Source: Siphlonurus alternatus
Lineage: Eukaryota; Arthropoda; Insecta; Ephemeroptera; Siphlonuridae
Direction of reading: 5' to 3'
Assembly: GCA_949825025.1 (NCBI GenBank)
Contig: OX463780.1
Location: 43,504,979 to 43,568,978, forward strand
Length of the DNA stretch: 64,000 bases
Shown here: positions 1 to 13,178 of the stretch, one piece after another
Layout: each line of letters opens with the position of its first letter
How positions within the stretch are numbered: position 1 is the stretch's first letter
Made by a program: the position numbers and the translations under genes
The notes under the pieces: model-generated
The model's database searches: none
Told to the model about the DNA's origin: nothing
The model's input: only the letters and a program-made list of their open reading frames with translations

Positions 1-2557
1 GATTAGGCAACTGTTTCAGTTGGTCATAATTGGAATAAGTGACGTCTTGAAACTTCAAATCTCAGTTTTTATGGATACAAATTAATTGTTTGAGTGTCTA
101 TATTAGAAATATAATAAAAGATATTTAATTTATAATACAATTTGTCATGTATTATATGTCATATTCATCATTTCTGGGCAATGAACTTGCACCTTCAGTG
201 AGTAAAATAAAATTAATTAATGCGTTTAATAACATTATTCCCTATCAACGCATCAGTCATAGTAAGAAAATTGTAAATATTAAAAATGTGTAGATGAGCC
301 TGCTAGTTCTCAAATACATTTTACAATTTTCAATATAATTATCTTTCGTGACAAGATTAATAAGCAAATTAATAATAAACCTTCTTGAAAATAGGAGTCA
401 TTTGAAACTATTAGTTAACTCGGATTACAATAATAACTATAGGCGAAAATTATAAATAAAAAAATGACATTAAATTAAAAATATTATATTATTCATGCAT
501 ATAAATTTTGACTTAATTGTGTATTTTTAAAAATATTTAAGTTTTGTAAAAACAAAGCTGAATATACAATTTTAATGAATAATTAGATAATATTTCAAAA
601 TCAAATTTAATTATATTATTTTAAGTACCATAAATTATGTAATAAAATATTTATTTTTAGTATACAACGTAATCGATATTTCCGAGATAAAATAACACAT
701 TATGATTGACGTTATAGTGAAGTTAAATCACGGGATCTCGACGAGACGTGATGTCTTGTCATCAGTTGGTAGCTCGCGGGCCTCTACTCGCTCATCGGCG
801 ACGTCATCTATCATTGCCGCAGCAGCCGGCCACATTCCAAGCCTTATTTATATCCTAACCGCGAGGTAGCAAAAACGTGGTGTGCACGTCAAGCATGGAT
901 CTTCTTGAATAGATGTACGATGACGCTAATTAGGAAAACATCAGCAAGAATGTCGTACGTTTAGAAAAGAATTGAACTACTCAATCAACGAAGGACAACG
1001 ATGTCGTTCATGTTAAAATATGTAACATTTCACCAACATATTATTATATAAGAAGAAGTTGGCAGACAGCTAATATAGCAGTTTTGTGTTATAGGTGTCA
1101 ATTAGTGAAATAACAAGAAATTGTTTATAAGATTAATTTGATTATTAATTAATGTCTACATGTTTATGTCAATTTTATAAATATCATATTTTATTTTTAA
1201 AATATTGTAATTTTTCAATTTTAATAATACAGTGTTGAAATTCGTTTTTAAAATAATTTATTTGAAATTTTTAGTAACAAATTTATGTAATGCAGAATAT
1301 TTGAATTTGTAATGAAATGAATTATTATCTTTTATCAAGTCTTGTCATATTATATAGTATAAAAAATATAATAGATTCCACCTTTGATATTTTGACAATT
1401 TAACTCCAGATAAGTGGAAAATTAAATTAAATTCAAGTGCTCTACATTAATTATTCATTAAATAAAATGAATTTCTACTTCTGACATATTAAAAAAAATA
1501 TATGACAAGCTTAAAAACTTAATTTTTTTTATAACATGACAATAAAAAGAATTAATTAATTTAAATAATTTCAATTAATGTCATATTTCCAGTGACATTT
1601 TGTCCCCTCGTCACAACTCGAGGCAGCAGACACGGAGGACCTCTGGTCACCACGCACAAATGACATTCGCTGACACGACTTTCATTAATCACCTTGCATG
1701 CAGCAAGTCCTTCATTTCCTTTTAATGTCCTCTCAATCATGCACGAGTGAGCATTCCTAATACTTGCATGCCTGTCTGTAGAATCAAGGTATTGAAATTA
1801 ACTCAGGTATAATAGTACAAGTTTTGGTGTTAATGGTGCATGTAAAAGTTGTCTTGTTATTATTGTATATAAAAATAATAATTATTAAAAATATAATATA
1901 ATAAATATTATAATTAAAAAATAAAAAGACAGGTTGGAATTAACATTCATAGCACATGTTTTAAAAATTTCAATTATTTCTTTCGTTCTTACTTGGTAAT
2001 TGAAAATAAAAATGTATGCTATATAAACATAAAACGTAATGAGCTTATGAGAATAAGCAAACGTTTTCTCAGTATACTGTATAGCTCAATTTTGAAAAGT
2101 AACATCCAGCATGGGAACTAAAATCCTTGATGTAGGCAACCCTTCGTGCAATTTTAAAATGATATCTTTGTCACCATGAGTTTTGTATTTACGAGCATGG
2201 AAATATCTTGATGTGATTGAAAAATAATGTGTATGATTCTAGTCTTGTGTCAAACTGTATAATATAGTTTATCTCCACGATAAGGTTCACAGCCGTGGGC
2301 TAAAGAGATACAAACTAAACCTTATCTCCAAGTGAAGACTTGCATTCACATCAAAGGAACATTATGGATACGTTATAAACCTTTGGCACGCGAAGCCAAC
2401 AATATTATAATATATGTACAATATATTTACTAAAATTTTAAAAAAAATCCAAATAAAATTACAAAGAATTACAAAAATTTATAACTACGTGAAGAGATCT
2501 AGAAAAAAAAAAACGTACTCACCTCTCTACGGTAATTTTTGTTAAGCAACACTACGT
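1..2557. other. AT-rich intergenic DNA with two GC-rich islands
   Basis: No gene is visible. The sequence is very AT-rich with many stops in all frames. Two islands differ in composition: about 700-960, which has several CpGs and GACGTCA-like sites, and about 1605-1790, which contains CTCGAGGCAGCAGACACGG. Neither has a long open frame or convincing splice sites. They could be cis-regulatory elements or old repeats; I cannot tell which from one sequence. Confidence 0.6.
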
Positions 2558-2771
2558 AAAGGTGGATTCACATGGCAATTTTTATCATGCGACGCGACGC
2601 GAATAATGCGCACTTGCTGTAACATCCATTCGAGGCCATATTTGGTGATTAAAAGAAAAAGAGCATCGTAATTAAGGCGAGTCTTGGTGAATTCGCCGTC
2701 GCATTAGGATTCCACAGCTTTTACGTCAAAATCGCGTCGCATCGCCGTTGTCGCCATCTGAATCCGCCTTT
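2558..2771. mobile_element. Short palindromic DNA transposon (MITE), TA-flanked
   Basis: The ends are inverted repeats: AAAGGTGGATTCACATGGC on the left is matched on the right by GCCATCTGAATCCGCCTTT. The match continues inward through GCGACGCGACGCG against CGCGTCGCATCGC. A TA dinucleotide lies at each edge (2557-2558 and 2771-2772), which fits the TA target preference of Tc1/mariner-type transposases. There is no open reading frame, so the copy is non-autonomous. Its high CpG content is unlike the flanking DNA. Confidence 0.8.
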
Positions 2772-5700
2772 TAATAAATGCTAAATTTGAGCAAAACTAA
2801 AATTGACAGTCAGAAAAAAAAAGTCTGCTAAATAAAACATGAGGTCAAACTCCACAGCTGACTCCCAGCAGATTGATGGTCCATTGTACCTGAGATGTAA
2901 AAATAAATATCGTCAACATTTTGAGAAGTGTACACAACAACAGCAAGTCCATTCTTGGTCAGCACCCCTGTCCCATCTCTCATGTATTATAGCAAGGTAT
3001 ATCTACCAAGTGTCACTATCCATAATGTAACTTGTAATTTATCTAAAGAATTCAATAGGCCTCCTCACTTTAACATTAAGATTTTCAAGCTGTCATATAA
3101 GAAAGTAAATGAATTGTACAGCCTCACCCATTACATAAAACTCATTAATTTAGATGTTTAGTAAAAGATCAATACTCAATGCAACAGGTAGAGATGAAAA
3201 AAAAAAAGAAAAAGACTTTTATTACATCTATCAAAATTTTAAATGGTATAAAATATATCTTAAACTTACCCTTTATTATTAATATAAGAAAATAAATCAA
3301 CTTCATAAAATATAAAAAAATTTCATCAAAGAAATTCTTTACTGTCATATAATAATTTTTTACCTGATGAAAATCTTGATTTGATGACAACATACAAAAA
3401 ACAAAGTGTAACAGATATTATTGTCTTAAAGGGTGGTCTATAAATAAATGACAATAAAGAAAATCATTATCATTGCTTGCTTGGTGGAGTATAGCCATGA
3501 TCACATCTGTATCCGTTTGAAATTCAGAACCTATTGTATGCTAATAATAATAATAATACTACAATAAAATTCTATTGGAGCGACCTTTGTGATAGGGTGA
3601 GCTGACCCTTATATAACATTTTCTGTCTCTCTCACCTTTCAATGTTAAGTAATAAATATAGTAATGTTACATAAGGAAGTTACACATCTGATGAGAAAAA
3701 AAGTTACAATACCGTGACGAAATAAACATTTTTATCATTGTTATGTTATACACCCACCCACACCCTAAAATACTTAACACAACGGTTTAGTTTTAAAAAT
3801 CGTCGTTACGCATTTTCTATTATATCCGGGTTAGAAAGAGCTGGAGTAAAGACATTTTGAATTTTCTCAGCACGAGGTCTTCCTGTTTTTAGTGTTAGGA
3901 TTTCTTCCGCGTATATTTATAATCTATTGACTAAATTTTATCTCTCTTTTTTTCTATGTTGAAATTTAACAATTAACCATGAACAAAACGACACTTTGAT
4001 TTTTAATTAAATTATTTTGGGACAAGTTATACGTTGAAATTACTGATGCATTTCAATAATAATTAATTTTTATTCTTTAAATTTCAAAATGCAGCTGTTT
4101 TTAACGCAACGTACAAGTTAATTGAGACTTTATTATATTAAATTATTGAATCTTGAAATATTTTTCACTAAAAAACATAAATAAATACAAACAGGTGAGT
4201 ACGTAGCAATCAGTAATCAAAACTAAATCAACAATTACTAAAAATTATAGTTAATTTACAATTTGATTTCATTATTTACCTATAATATAAAACTTATTAT
4301 ATCATATCATATAATATAATATAGATTCTATAATAAAACAATAAGACTTTGATAAATTAGCTTCGTTTTTCCTTTCACAATACACACACACACACATTGC
4401 AACAACAACAAGAGTTTTGTGATAGTAGTGTCTGATTGTACTAAAACTTTAAATACAACAATACCACCACTCCATGATGGAGAACAACAATGCTTGAGAT
4501 GCATCGCTATAATGAATAATGATCGGTCAGCACAAATAAAGGACGGACTGCTACCGAAGACAATCAACTCGAGCAGGAGTTTAGTTTGTACAACAACATC
4601 GTGCTGTTGCCTGTGGTAGCACATCCAAAACATTAGAATATATATGCAGCCACACTTGTAAAAGAAAACACCGCTGGCCGGAGTTTTTTGGGTGCGGCTA
4701 ACTTTTGCTATATCCACGGTGCTTTTAAACTTATGACTTCTTGATTAATGAGTTCTCTCATCAACGATAAAAAAAAAAATGCAAATACATTTTTGAAAAA
4801 AAAAAGTCATATCTCTAAAAGGTAAAAAGAAAATAATAATAATAATATTAAGCGCATTAATATGATTAATTTGAAATGAAATAAACTAAAAAGGTTTTTA
4901 AAATATTTTTGTTATGCTTATTAAAGGATTAAAAATAAAAATTGTACCTCTGTGGTATTAAAATATTATATGAAAGAATTGAAAGAATATAAAATTAGTA
5001 TCATGAAAGATGATTGATATAAATATATTATTTATTGCACAGTATAAATTATTATTATAAATATAAAAAAAAAATGTAATAAATTTTATAAGCAGACATG
5101 TCACTCCCAAATTGAGATTTTTTTGGGCCTTCATTTGTTAAATATTTTAATTATTTTTCTTTACAATGCATGGTTGTGTAATCCACTAAAAGACAGGTTT
5201 TTTAAAAATATTCATTAAATATTTTATTTAAAATTAATATCTAGGAATAATTTTAATTTTAAATTTTCTAAATTTAAAATACCATGTATAGAGATTGCAT
5301 ATTTTGATTTTAATAACATGTATACCAAAATATTATAAGAATTTTCTGAAAATCTTATATAGTATCTATAGTATGAAACAATTTGCAAACCACCAGGATG
5401 TTCAAAAAAAAATCACATACTTGTACTTGGTACATGCATTACTCTACGCAGTCGGCTTTAACTTTTACTAATATTTTTATTTTACCTAATTTATTTAATT
5501 GTAAGGTATACAATTATATACAATTCTATTTAAGTACAAAGTACTTTATACAATTATTTAAACACAAACATTAAATTCAATTTGCTTACGTTATAAGAAA
5601 AATATTTTGTTATTTGACATAAAACAGCAGTTTTGCACCTTAGCTATGTATGTCTTGCTTTACAATGGCCTATGTTTTACACCACTGCAGCAGCATACTC

Positions 5701-8700
5701 TGACGATGGTATGCAGATTAGCTTTATGGTAAAAGAAGTATTTTCTCTATGGGCGACGGATCACGTACCTACGGTTGAAGCCGCCGCCGCCGCCGCAGTC
5801 GAGTGTAATGGGTGTCCTGTAATGCGGTTAGCCTTGTAGTTGAGGTGATTAATGCACGCGCGAGCCGCCGTGACCATCATGCTGCAAGACGGCGGCTTCA
5901 CAGACCCGCACTTTTTTAAAAAAAAAAATTATAGCGGTACTATTCTTGCAAAATTTTTATCTCAAATTTATCATCGTATTTAAACAGAAAAATTGTAATG
6001 AATAAACTAAACTTGAATTATAGGGGAAAAAAATAGATGCAATTTTTATAATGTTACCAAAAATATTATTTTCATTTTGATCTCAAATTTATCATCTTAT
6101 AAATTAAAAAAACATTTTTTTGTTTTGTTTTTAAATTTAGTTTGAAGAATAACTAATCGAATCGAATCAGAAAAAATGTGATTGTTATCAAATTTTCTAA
6201 AATTAGTAAAATCTTGTTTCTATTTTGATATCAAATATATTATCTTGTTTATAAAAAAAAAGTTCTATTGCCTAATAATTTTGTGAAATGGTTTTGGGGA
6301 ATAACTAATTTTTTTTTAGGGTGAAAAAAATAATGTTATAAAATTTTATTATCATATATTATATAGCGAAACCTTTAATTAATTGTTTTCTGGTTATAAA
6401 AATTATTCAATTTTTTATTATACATATAAAAGTATCATTTTTTATGTTATATCTGTTCTAAGAATGTTAAAGAATGACAACTAATGCAGTTTTTATTTAT
6501 TTATTTTTATTATTCTAGAATATAACAAAAAATATATAAATATAGCAAACTAAAGTGATGACGTGGGATATGCGTTTCAGTAAGAAATGGGTGTTTTAGG
6601 ACATCTGTCAAAGAACCAAAGTTTTTGTTATCGTAGTGGTTTCTCTCTGTTCCCCATCAAGCCTCTGACGTGTGTCGCTCTGCTCCAGTTTGGCAGTCTG
6701 TGAACATCCCAAGAACATTTATACCAAACCATTATCTTTTCCACAATCCAACCAACATGATCTTATATAGAAAACGTAGATTTTTAATCATCGATTACCA
6801 TATTACAGAAAATTTAATTGGATGAGAAAAATAAAAAACATATACATATACAAACATAATACTGTTTGCTTTTGCAGTGTTGAATTTTAAAATACAAGAA
6901 ATTATATACATTAAAAATTTAAATAACATTACAATATATTTTATAAAATAAACACCCACGTTTTAAAATAATTCTTTTGTAGATTCTCCGCTTTTTATAA
7001 TAAAATATTGTAAACCAAAAATGAGACTATATATTTATATATATATAAGTGAATGCTGTCAATCTATATAAATGTATGTACCTTCTCAGGAATCAGGTGT
7101 ATGTTTGCATAAGGATAAGAACAGAGAAACAGGCCGCACGTACTGCATGAAACTTTTCACATTGATAGAGATAATGAGATCCAAATGTGTGCACAAACGC
7201 TATGAAATCAACAGTGAACATCACGAAAAACCTTTTCTTAAAAGTAGACTCACATAAATCGAGTTACAAATGCTTGGCATCTTATACACCTGAACAAATC
7301 TTGACTTTTGTGATCAAAGCATGATCACAATATAGGTATGGTGGCGGCGGCGTTACTTGTTATAATACTACTTATACCCAAGTTTTACCGCTTATACAAA
7401 AATACTTATATATACCTTTTTTTTTCTTATGTATTAAAAGATTTATTTATCATTAATTTTGTTAAAGAGCCATATTAGGAATATCTGATTAAAAACTACT
7501 TTTGATTTTTTGTATAGATAATGTGAAAAATAGTACATATAAGAAATAATTTTATTTTTTTAAAGTTACCAGCATGAGTAAGAAAGGGGGGAAAAATATA
7601 CATTGTATAATCGTTAAAAAGTAAAAATAAATTTATGAACAGCCATTAAAAGAGTTATTAACTTACAATTATTACTTTAAAACTTGTTTAATAAATTTAT
7701 TATAACTAAAAAGGTGTGACTTGAATATTTTTAAAATCACTGACAAAAACCACTTGTTATAGATTTTGATTTTATAACTAATTTTATGACATTTATATCA
7801 TTCATAAATTGATTCATAATAAATACTATTATCTTGACGTAATTAAATGGGTTGACACATGAAGTTTGTTGTCGGCAAGTGACGCGTACAGTTCGCCGGC
7901 AGTCTAGGCGCTAACCAGCCGATATTATGGGCCATTCACTTCCCCCGTAAAACTGATGTTCAGAGCTAATCGGGCGATAGATAACACTGATGGGTGACAG
8001 CGAATGACAACCAGACTACACTATTACAACATATACTTCTTTTTCTATGAGGGAGGTCTAGCTTTGTTTTTATATCAAAATAACACCTGTCTACAGTTTA
8101 AAAAAAAATATAATTAGTAGATTATAATCATAATTACTAAATGTCATCAATTTTATATGCTTTTTTTATTATGGATATTAAATTTTTTTAAATTATTTAT
8201 TAATATAGTTTTTAAACTTGTCATATTTTTCATTATTGTAAATTATATTATAATTAATTAAAGCTATGTACGTTTTTGTATTAAGAATACTGCTTTACAA
8301 AAAAAAAAATATTAGAAGTAGTTAATATATGAATCATAATTCATTATAATTAATCATTGCAAAATTATACATTAAAAAAAGAAAATATAATCTGCAAATA
8401 AACATCATATATTTAATACTTTTATTATACCGCCTCATAACAGAGAAGGTATATAATATAGGTTTATAATATGTGTTCTTGTTATATTTATAATAGTATA
8501 GTTCAAAGTACCGTGGACTTATTAACTTACTAAATATTTACACTTGGTAAAGATTTTCTTCGCACTTCTTCAAATGACGTCTATCTCTAAGAAATCTAAA
8601 ATTTCCATCGTAGTAATTATCATGAAAGACGTAATATAGTACAAATATCACGTATGTATAATAATTTATAGATATAAATTGGTTTACTGTATAAGTATAC

Positions 8701-11700
8701 GTTCTCATGGTTAAAACTTGAGTACGAAGAGGTGGTTTTTAAGAAGTAGATACAGTAACGGCTGCACACTTTCCCGTCAGGCCTACTGTATATGTAGGGG
8801 AGGAGAGACGTGAGGTAGAGTTGGATTTATGGTGCAATTAGCACCCAGAGTTGTAATTTATACATGTAATAAACCCCTGGATAGTGAAGGAAAATAGGAA
8901 GAGGAGTAGCAAGCAAAAGCCCAGTAAACGTTGGCTCTGATGTATATGAGTTTACTTCTTATTATTACACTTACCTGATGTAATAGTCAGGTATAAGCAA
9001 TTGAGAATATATTTTTTATGAAGTATTATACGTCTGAAAATTTTTAAAAATTATAATTACATGGATTAATATTGAGTTCACTACGTTAAGTATTAAAATT
9101 GTCCTACAGGTTTATAAATGACGAAGCGAAAATCAAGAGTGTTTTTTTTTTATATATTTGAAGATAGTATTACACGCGCCAGTGAAGATTTAACAGTGTG
9201 ACACAATTTAAGTATTCTCCAAGGACTATATCACAACCCTCAGAGTGCTTGTTTTGCTCTTATTATACTAAGCTATTATACAAGGTTGATTATTTGCTCC
9301 TATACTAACTAACACAATATCATGGAAGCTAAGCTATTAAGAAGACATTTAAGTAGTATATTGCTTTTTAAATTGAATGTCATTAAAGGGATATCGTATT
9401 TTATAATAATAGTATTGAAAAGGTAATTTAACAAAATAAATTAGTTTTAGGTAAATTAATGTTTTGCGGTCTGTCTTCATGTATAAAAATAAAAAATGTT
9501 TCAAAAATTATTTTATAAGAAAATTCATAGAGAAATAATAATATATTTTTTTAAACGCCTGCAAATATAAATCAATAATGTAATATATTATTAAATTTCT
9601 AATACTGTAACAGAAAAACCTTCATTATTTCATATCATGCAGGAAAAAGAAATCCAAGCTAAAAAATGCATGAAGTGTTTCTTTTTAATTTTACATAATA
9701 TTCACGAGAAACTACCATACAGTTTTAATTATATATAATCACTTTAAAAAAATAAATACGTATTTTTGTTTTATACATTATCCTTTAAGACCATATTCAC
9801 TTAAAAAATCTTAACATATTATTTAAAAGTACATTCATTAAAATACTTGAGCTTACATACATATTATTATAAATAATTCGTTGTAATTTTCATACATGAA
9901 TGTTAAAATTTAATTTTGTTATAAGACGAACAGTCTGTAATTTTAGTCTCTCTTCTTACTTGCTTGTAGAACACAAAGCAGGAGAGAAAGATGCAAATGA
10001 GTAAATAATTCCCAGTAAGTTTTAGGCCGCCAGGAAGTTGGAGGAAGAAGGAAACAGAATCTTAGCAGCCTCAAGTAACAGCTACACCATAAATTATATC
10101 TTCCATCAGGCTATATAGGAGGAGCTCCAACGTGTATATATATGTAAAGTACCACATATACTAACATAGAAAAGCAGCTAGATATTTTCAACTTACGAAA
10201 AGCAAAATCTTTAGTAAAAACAAATTTTTAATGTTTTAAATTAATATGAAAGAAATCTAAGTTTCTTTAAGAAAATAAAAAACTTAAAGGTGGCTCAAAT
10301 TAGTGTTACTTTTATAGTAATTCTAACACATTTAATTTAAAATATAATAATCTTACATTTATTACTTAATTTAGTATATGAAGGAAATTCACTTTCATTG
10401 TTAAATTTTTGCATTGCAAATTAGGTAAATTAAATAATAAAGCTATTTTATTTGAATAAAATTGTACCTATAAAATTAAATTTCCATGTATGATAAAAAT
10501 TTTAAAAACACTTAAAAAAACACACACACACACACCATCTTGCAAATTTTATATACTATATAATATTATTCATCCTCTAGACTTAAAAATGGTCTAAAGG
10601 TAGACCGCCCAGCATATAATAAGTCAGTTTAGAAGTGAGCTGCCAAGATCTCTACATGGTCTGACACACAACAATACAAGCTAAATCTGCTCTCATTGTT
10701 ACTCATCATTGTTGAGATATATACGTATTATATTATTGCGAAGGAGAACTTGACTTCTAACAAAATCACCACAGGAGTTTAAACGTACACCTTAAACTCT
10801 TTATATACAATTTATTTTTTTTTTACAGAAAAAAATAAACAAGCAGGGGGTCCATTTAATAGCTTATCAGACTAATATAAAATATATAATAAAAAAAAAT
10901 TAAACTTAATAATAAACATGACAAGAAAGACATGTAATTTTTTTTTTTATGAAAAGTATATTGTACTGTAATTAAATTTTATGTAAGTTACATTTATGTG
11001 AATTATGGTTTATGTTAATATATAATATACCCTTCAATTTTATAGTTATTTGAAGCCTGAAGGAATCATCTTATGAACAATTTACTGGTAGCTATAGTGG
11101 ATTGGTACCAAGGAGGACCTGAAGCAGGTGATTACGACCACATGATTGCGGGGTGTGCGTGATGTGGTCGTGCATGACTCAAGCAAGCCCATTCGTCAGA
11201 CCCACTTGCAACACTTACCACGCAACATTTCAACCAATCAGAATAAACTATTTGATTGGCAGCTTTTTTATTTTATTTAATATATATAAAATTTTAGCCA
11301 ATACAAGACATTGCTTGACTTTATAGTATTTTTTTTTTTATTATTTGAATACCAAAATATTGTAATTTAGTCTGTATTAATTATTAATTTATTCTAATTT
11401 AAATTATTTTGTGAGCAATCTTAACCATACTATAATTGTATATAAAAATAAAAAATAGCATTAATGTATATGTATCATGCAAAATTTACATTATTCAGGT
11501 TGTCAAAGTTACTAATATGGCTTCCATAATCAGCTAATTCCAGTCTATCTTTTAATCTAGTGAACAACTACTGATTGAGGTAACCATATTGCCCCTATTG
11601 GACTCCATTGCAAAATAGTCAAAAGACAATCATTTAATGACATCATAATTACAATTATTAAGAAAAAGACAATTATTATTATTTATTTTTTTTGTTCACA

Positions 11701-12786
11701 ATTCAATGACAGAGTGGCTGTAGCGGTTTTCGTCAATTTAAAATCATGAAAAAGAGCAAAAGATTAAATTTAAGGTTAATAATGGAATCCTATGAGAATA
11801 AATAAATTATTAAAATTCTTAGAGAGCATGAGAAGATAAAAATGATTTATGAAGATTTATAAATCTATGAAATTATTTACATCAGTAAAATTAATAAGGT
11901 ATCTTTGTATCTTAATTAATAATTTTTATTCTATCATATTTACTTTAAAAATGTTTACAATCTTTTCACCACCAATATACCATCTTTATTCTGGATGTTC
12001 CACTCTTTTTTACTGAATACAAACATTTAAGTATGTTAACATACATAAAAATTTTAACTTTACATGAAGGCAATTTCATGATATAATACGATTCTATTAA
12101 GATATTTTGACTGCATGCATGAAAATTCATTATATTTTTAATCAGGTATAATGATTTACATTTATAGATTATTTTTAATTATTTTTATTCTTAATAATTT
12201 AAAACTATTCATATGACATGTTAAAGCAAAATATTAGAATAGAAATAATAATTAAAGAAATTGTATAATAATAGATATGATTATTTTTTATGTTGAAGTT
12301 TGTTGAAGTAATATAAAATTGCTTGATATAACAGACACTGTAAATATCTTCCTCCTGTTTTTGCTCAGGGCTAAGTAAAGACGTTACATCGCCGTCCGAT
12401 TCTTTCTCAGACAAATTCAATAAACATTTCTGAGGCTTCTGCTGCTGCTGCTGCTACGGCCTGTGATAGATTAATGCTGCTTGCTGCTTGCTCGAAATGC
12501 CGCGCGTGTTAGAGAGCAACTGAGTGGACATGAGCTAAACACAATCCATTTGGGACCAACAACAAACTTCATATAAAAAAATATGCACTTAAATAAAGAA
12601 ATTCCATAAATAAATGTTTCTTTTTACTTCCATTTTTTTGAAGTTTGTTTTTAAAATTAAAATAATCATTCAAATATTTGTTATTTTTTTCTTTTAAATT
12701 TTAAATATAAAAGTGTATATTTTTATGAGTATTTTAAAGTGTATTTACATTGCCTAGAAACAAATAACTGATTTTTTTTTTAATAC
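2772..12786. other. 10-kb AT-rich region without a recognised gene
   Basis: All frames are short and look random. GC-richer islands occur near 4390-4720, 5640-5910 (with a short GCC triplet run), 6590-6720, 7860-8030 (several GATA and CpG-containing words), 8755-8960, 10010-10130 and 11090-11230. The last has a 10-bp perfect hairpin stem, 11134-11143 against 11162-11171 (ACGACCACAT). Short CA runs lie at about 4383 and 10518. Three diverged copies of a motif resembling ATCTCAAATTTATCATC occur at about 5959, 6079 and 6226, which suggests an old tandem repeat. A minus-strand open stretch at 12340-12453 is listed separately. Confidence 0.55.
12340..12453 (-). other. Possible unassigned coding exon (weak)
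   Basis: Reading the minus strand after the TAG at 12454-12456 gives five CAG (Gln) codons, then a hydrophilic stretch containing SEKESDGDVTSLLSPEQKQ. Composition becomes ordinary AT-rich noise after about 12340. The TAG could itself be the end of an acceptor site. No good donor is present (the best is a weak GTGTCT), and I recognise no family. It may be a real exon of an unknown gene or chance. Confidence is low. Confidence 0.15.
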
Positions 12787-12790
12787 TTAA

Positions 12791-13174
12791 AGGTAAGATA
12801 ACACGAACAATCGATTGTTGATAGTCCTATTTGATTAACATGTAAACCTTAGCAACCTCATAATAATTCTGAATTATTTTTAAGAGACAGTTCTTGGCAC
12901 CAAAAAAAAATGTGGAAAAAATTTCAAAACAATCGGACGATCCAATTTTTTTAAATGAATTTTTTAAATTTTCAGTATAGGGATTTCCCATGGAGACCTA
13001 AACTAAGAAATTAATTTAAAAAAATTGAATCGTCCGATTGTTTTGAAATTTTTTACATATTTTTTGGTGTCAAGAACTGTCTCTAAAAAAAATTCAGAAT
13101 CATTATGAGGTTGCTAAGGTTTACATGTTAATCAAATGGGACTACAACAATCGATTGTTCGTGTTATCTTACCC
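12791..13174. mobile_element. TTAA-flanked palindromic element (piggyBac-like MITE)
   Basis: This is a 384-bp element bounded by TTAA at 12787-12790 and 13175-13178. The arms are long near-perfect inverted repeats: left AGGTAAGATAACACGAAC, with the right end reading GGGTAAGATAACACGAAC on the other strand. Both continue into AATCGATTGTTG and on for roughly 170 bp each. TTAA duplication is the signature of piggyBac-type insertion. No transposase frame is present. The arms remain very similar, so the insertion may be fairly recent. Confidence 0.85.
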
Positions 13175-13178
13175 TTAA

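Noticed and set aside
4328..4717. 129-codon open frame, minus strand
   Set aside because: Biased to hydrophobic and Cys residues from a CA/TG repeat, no splice context, no family resemblance; likely chance.
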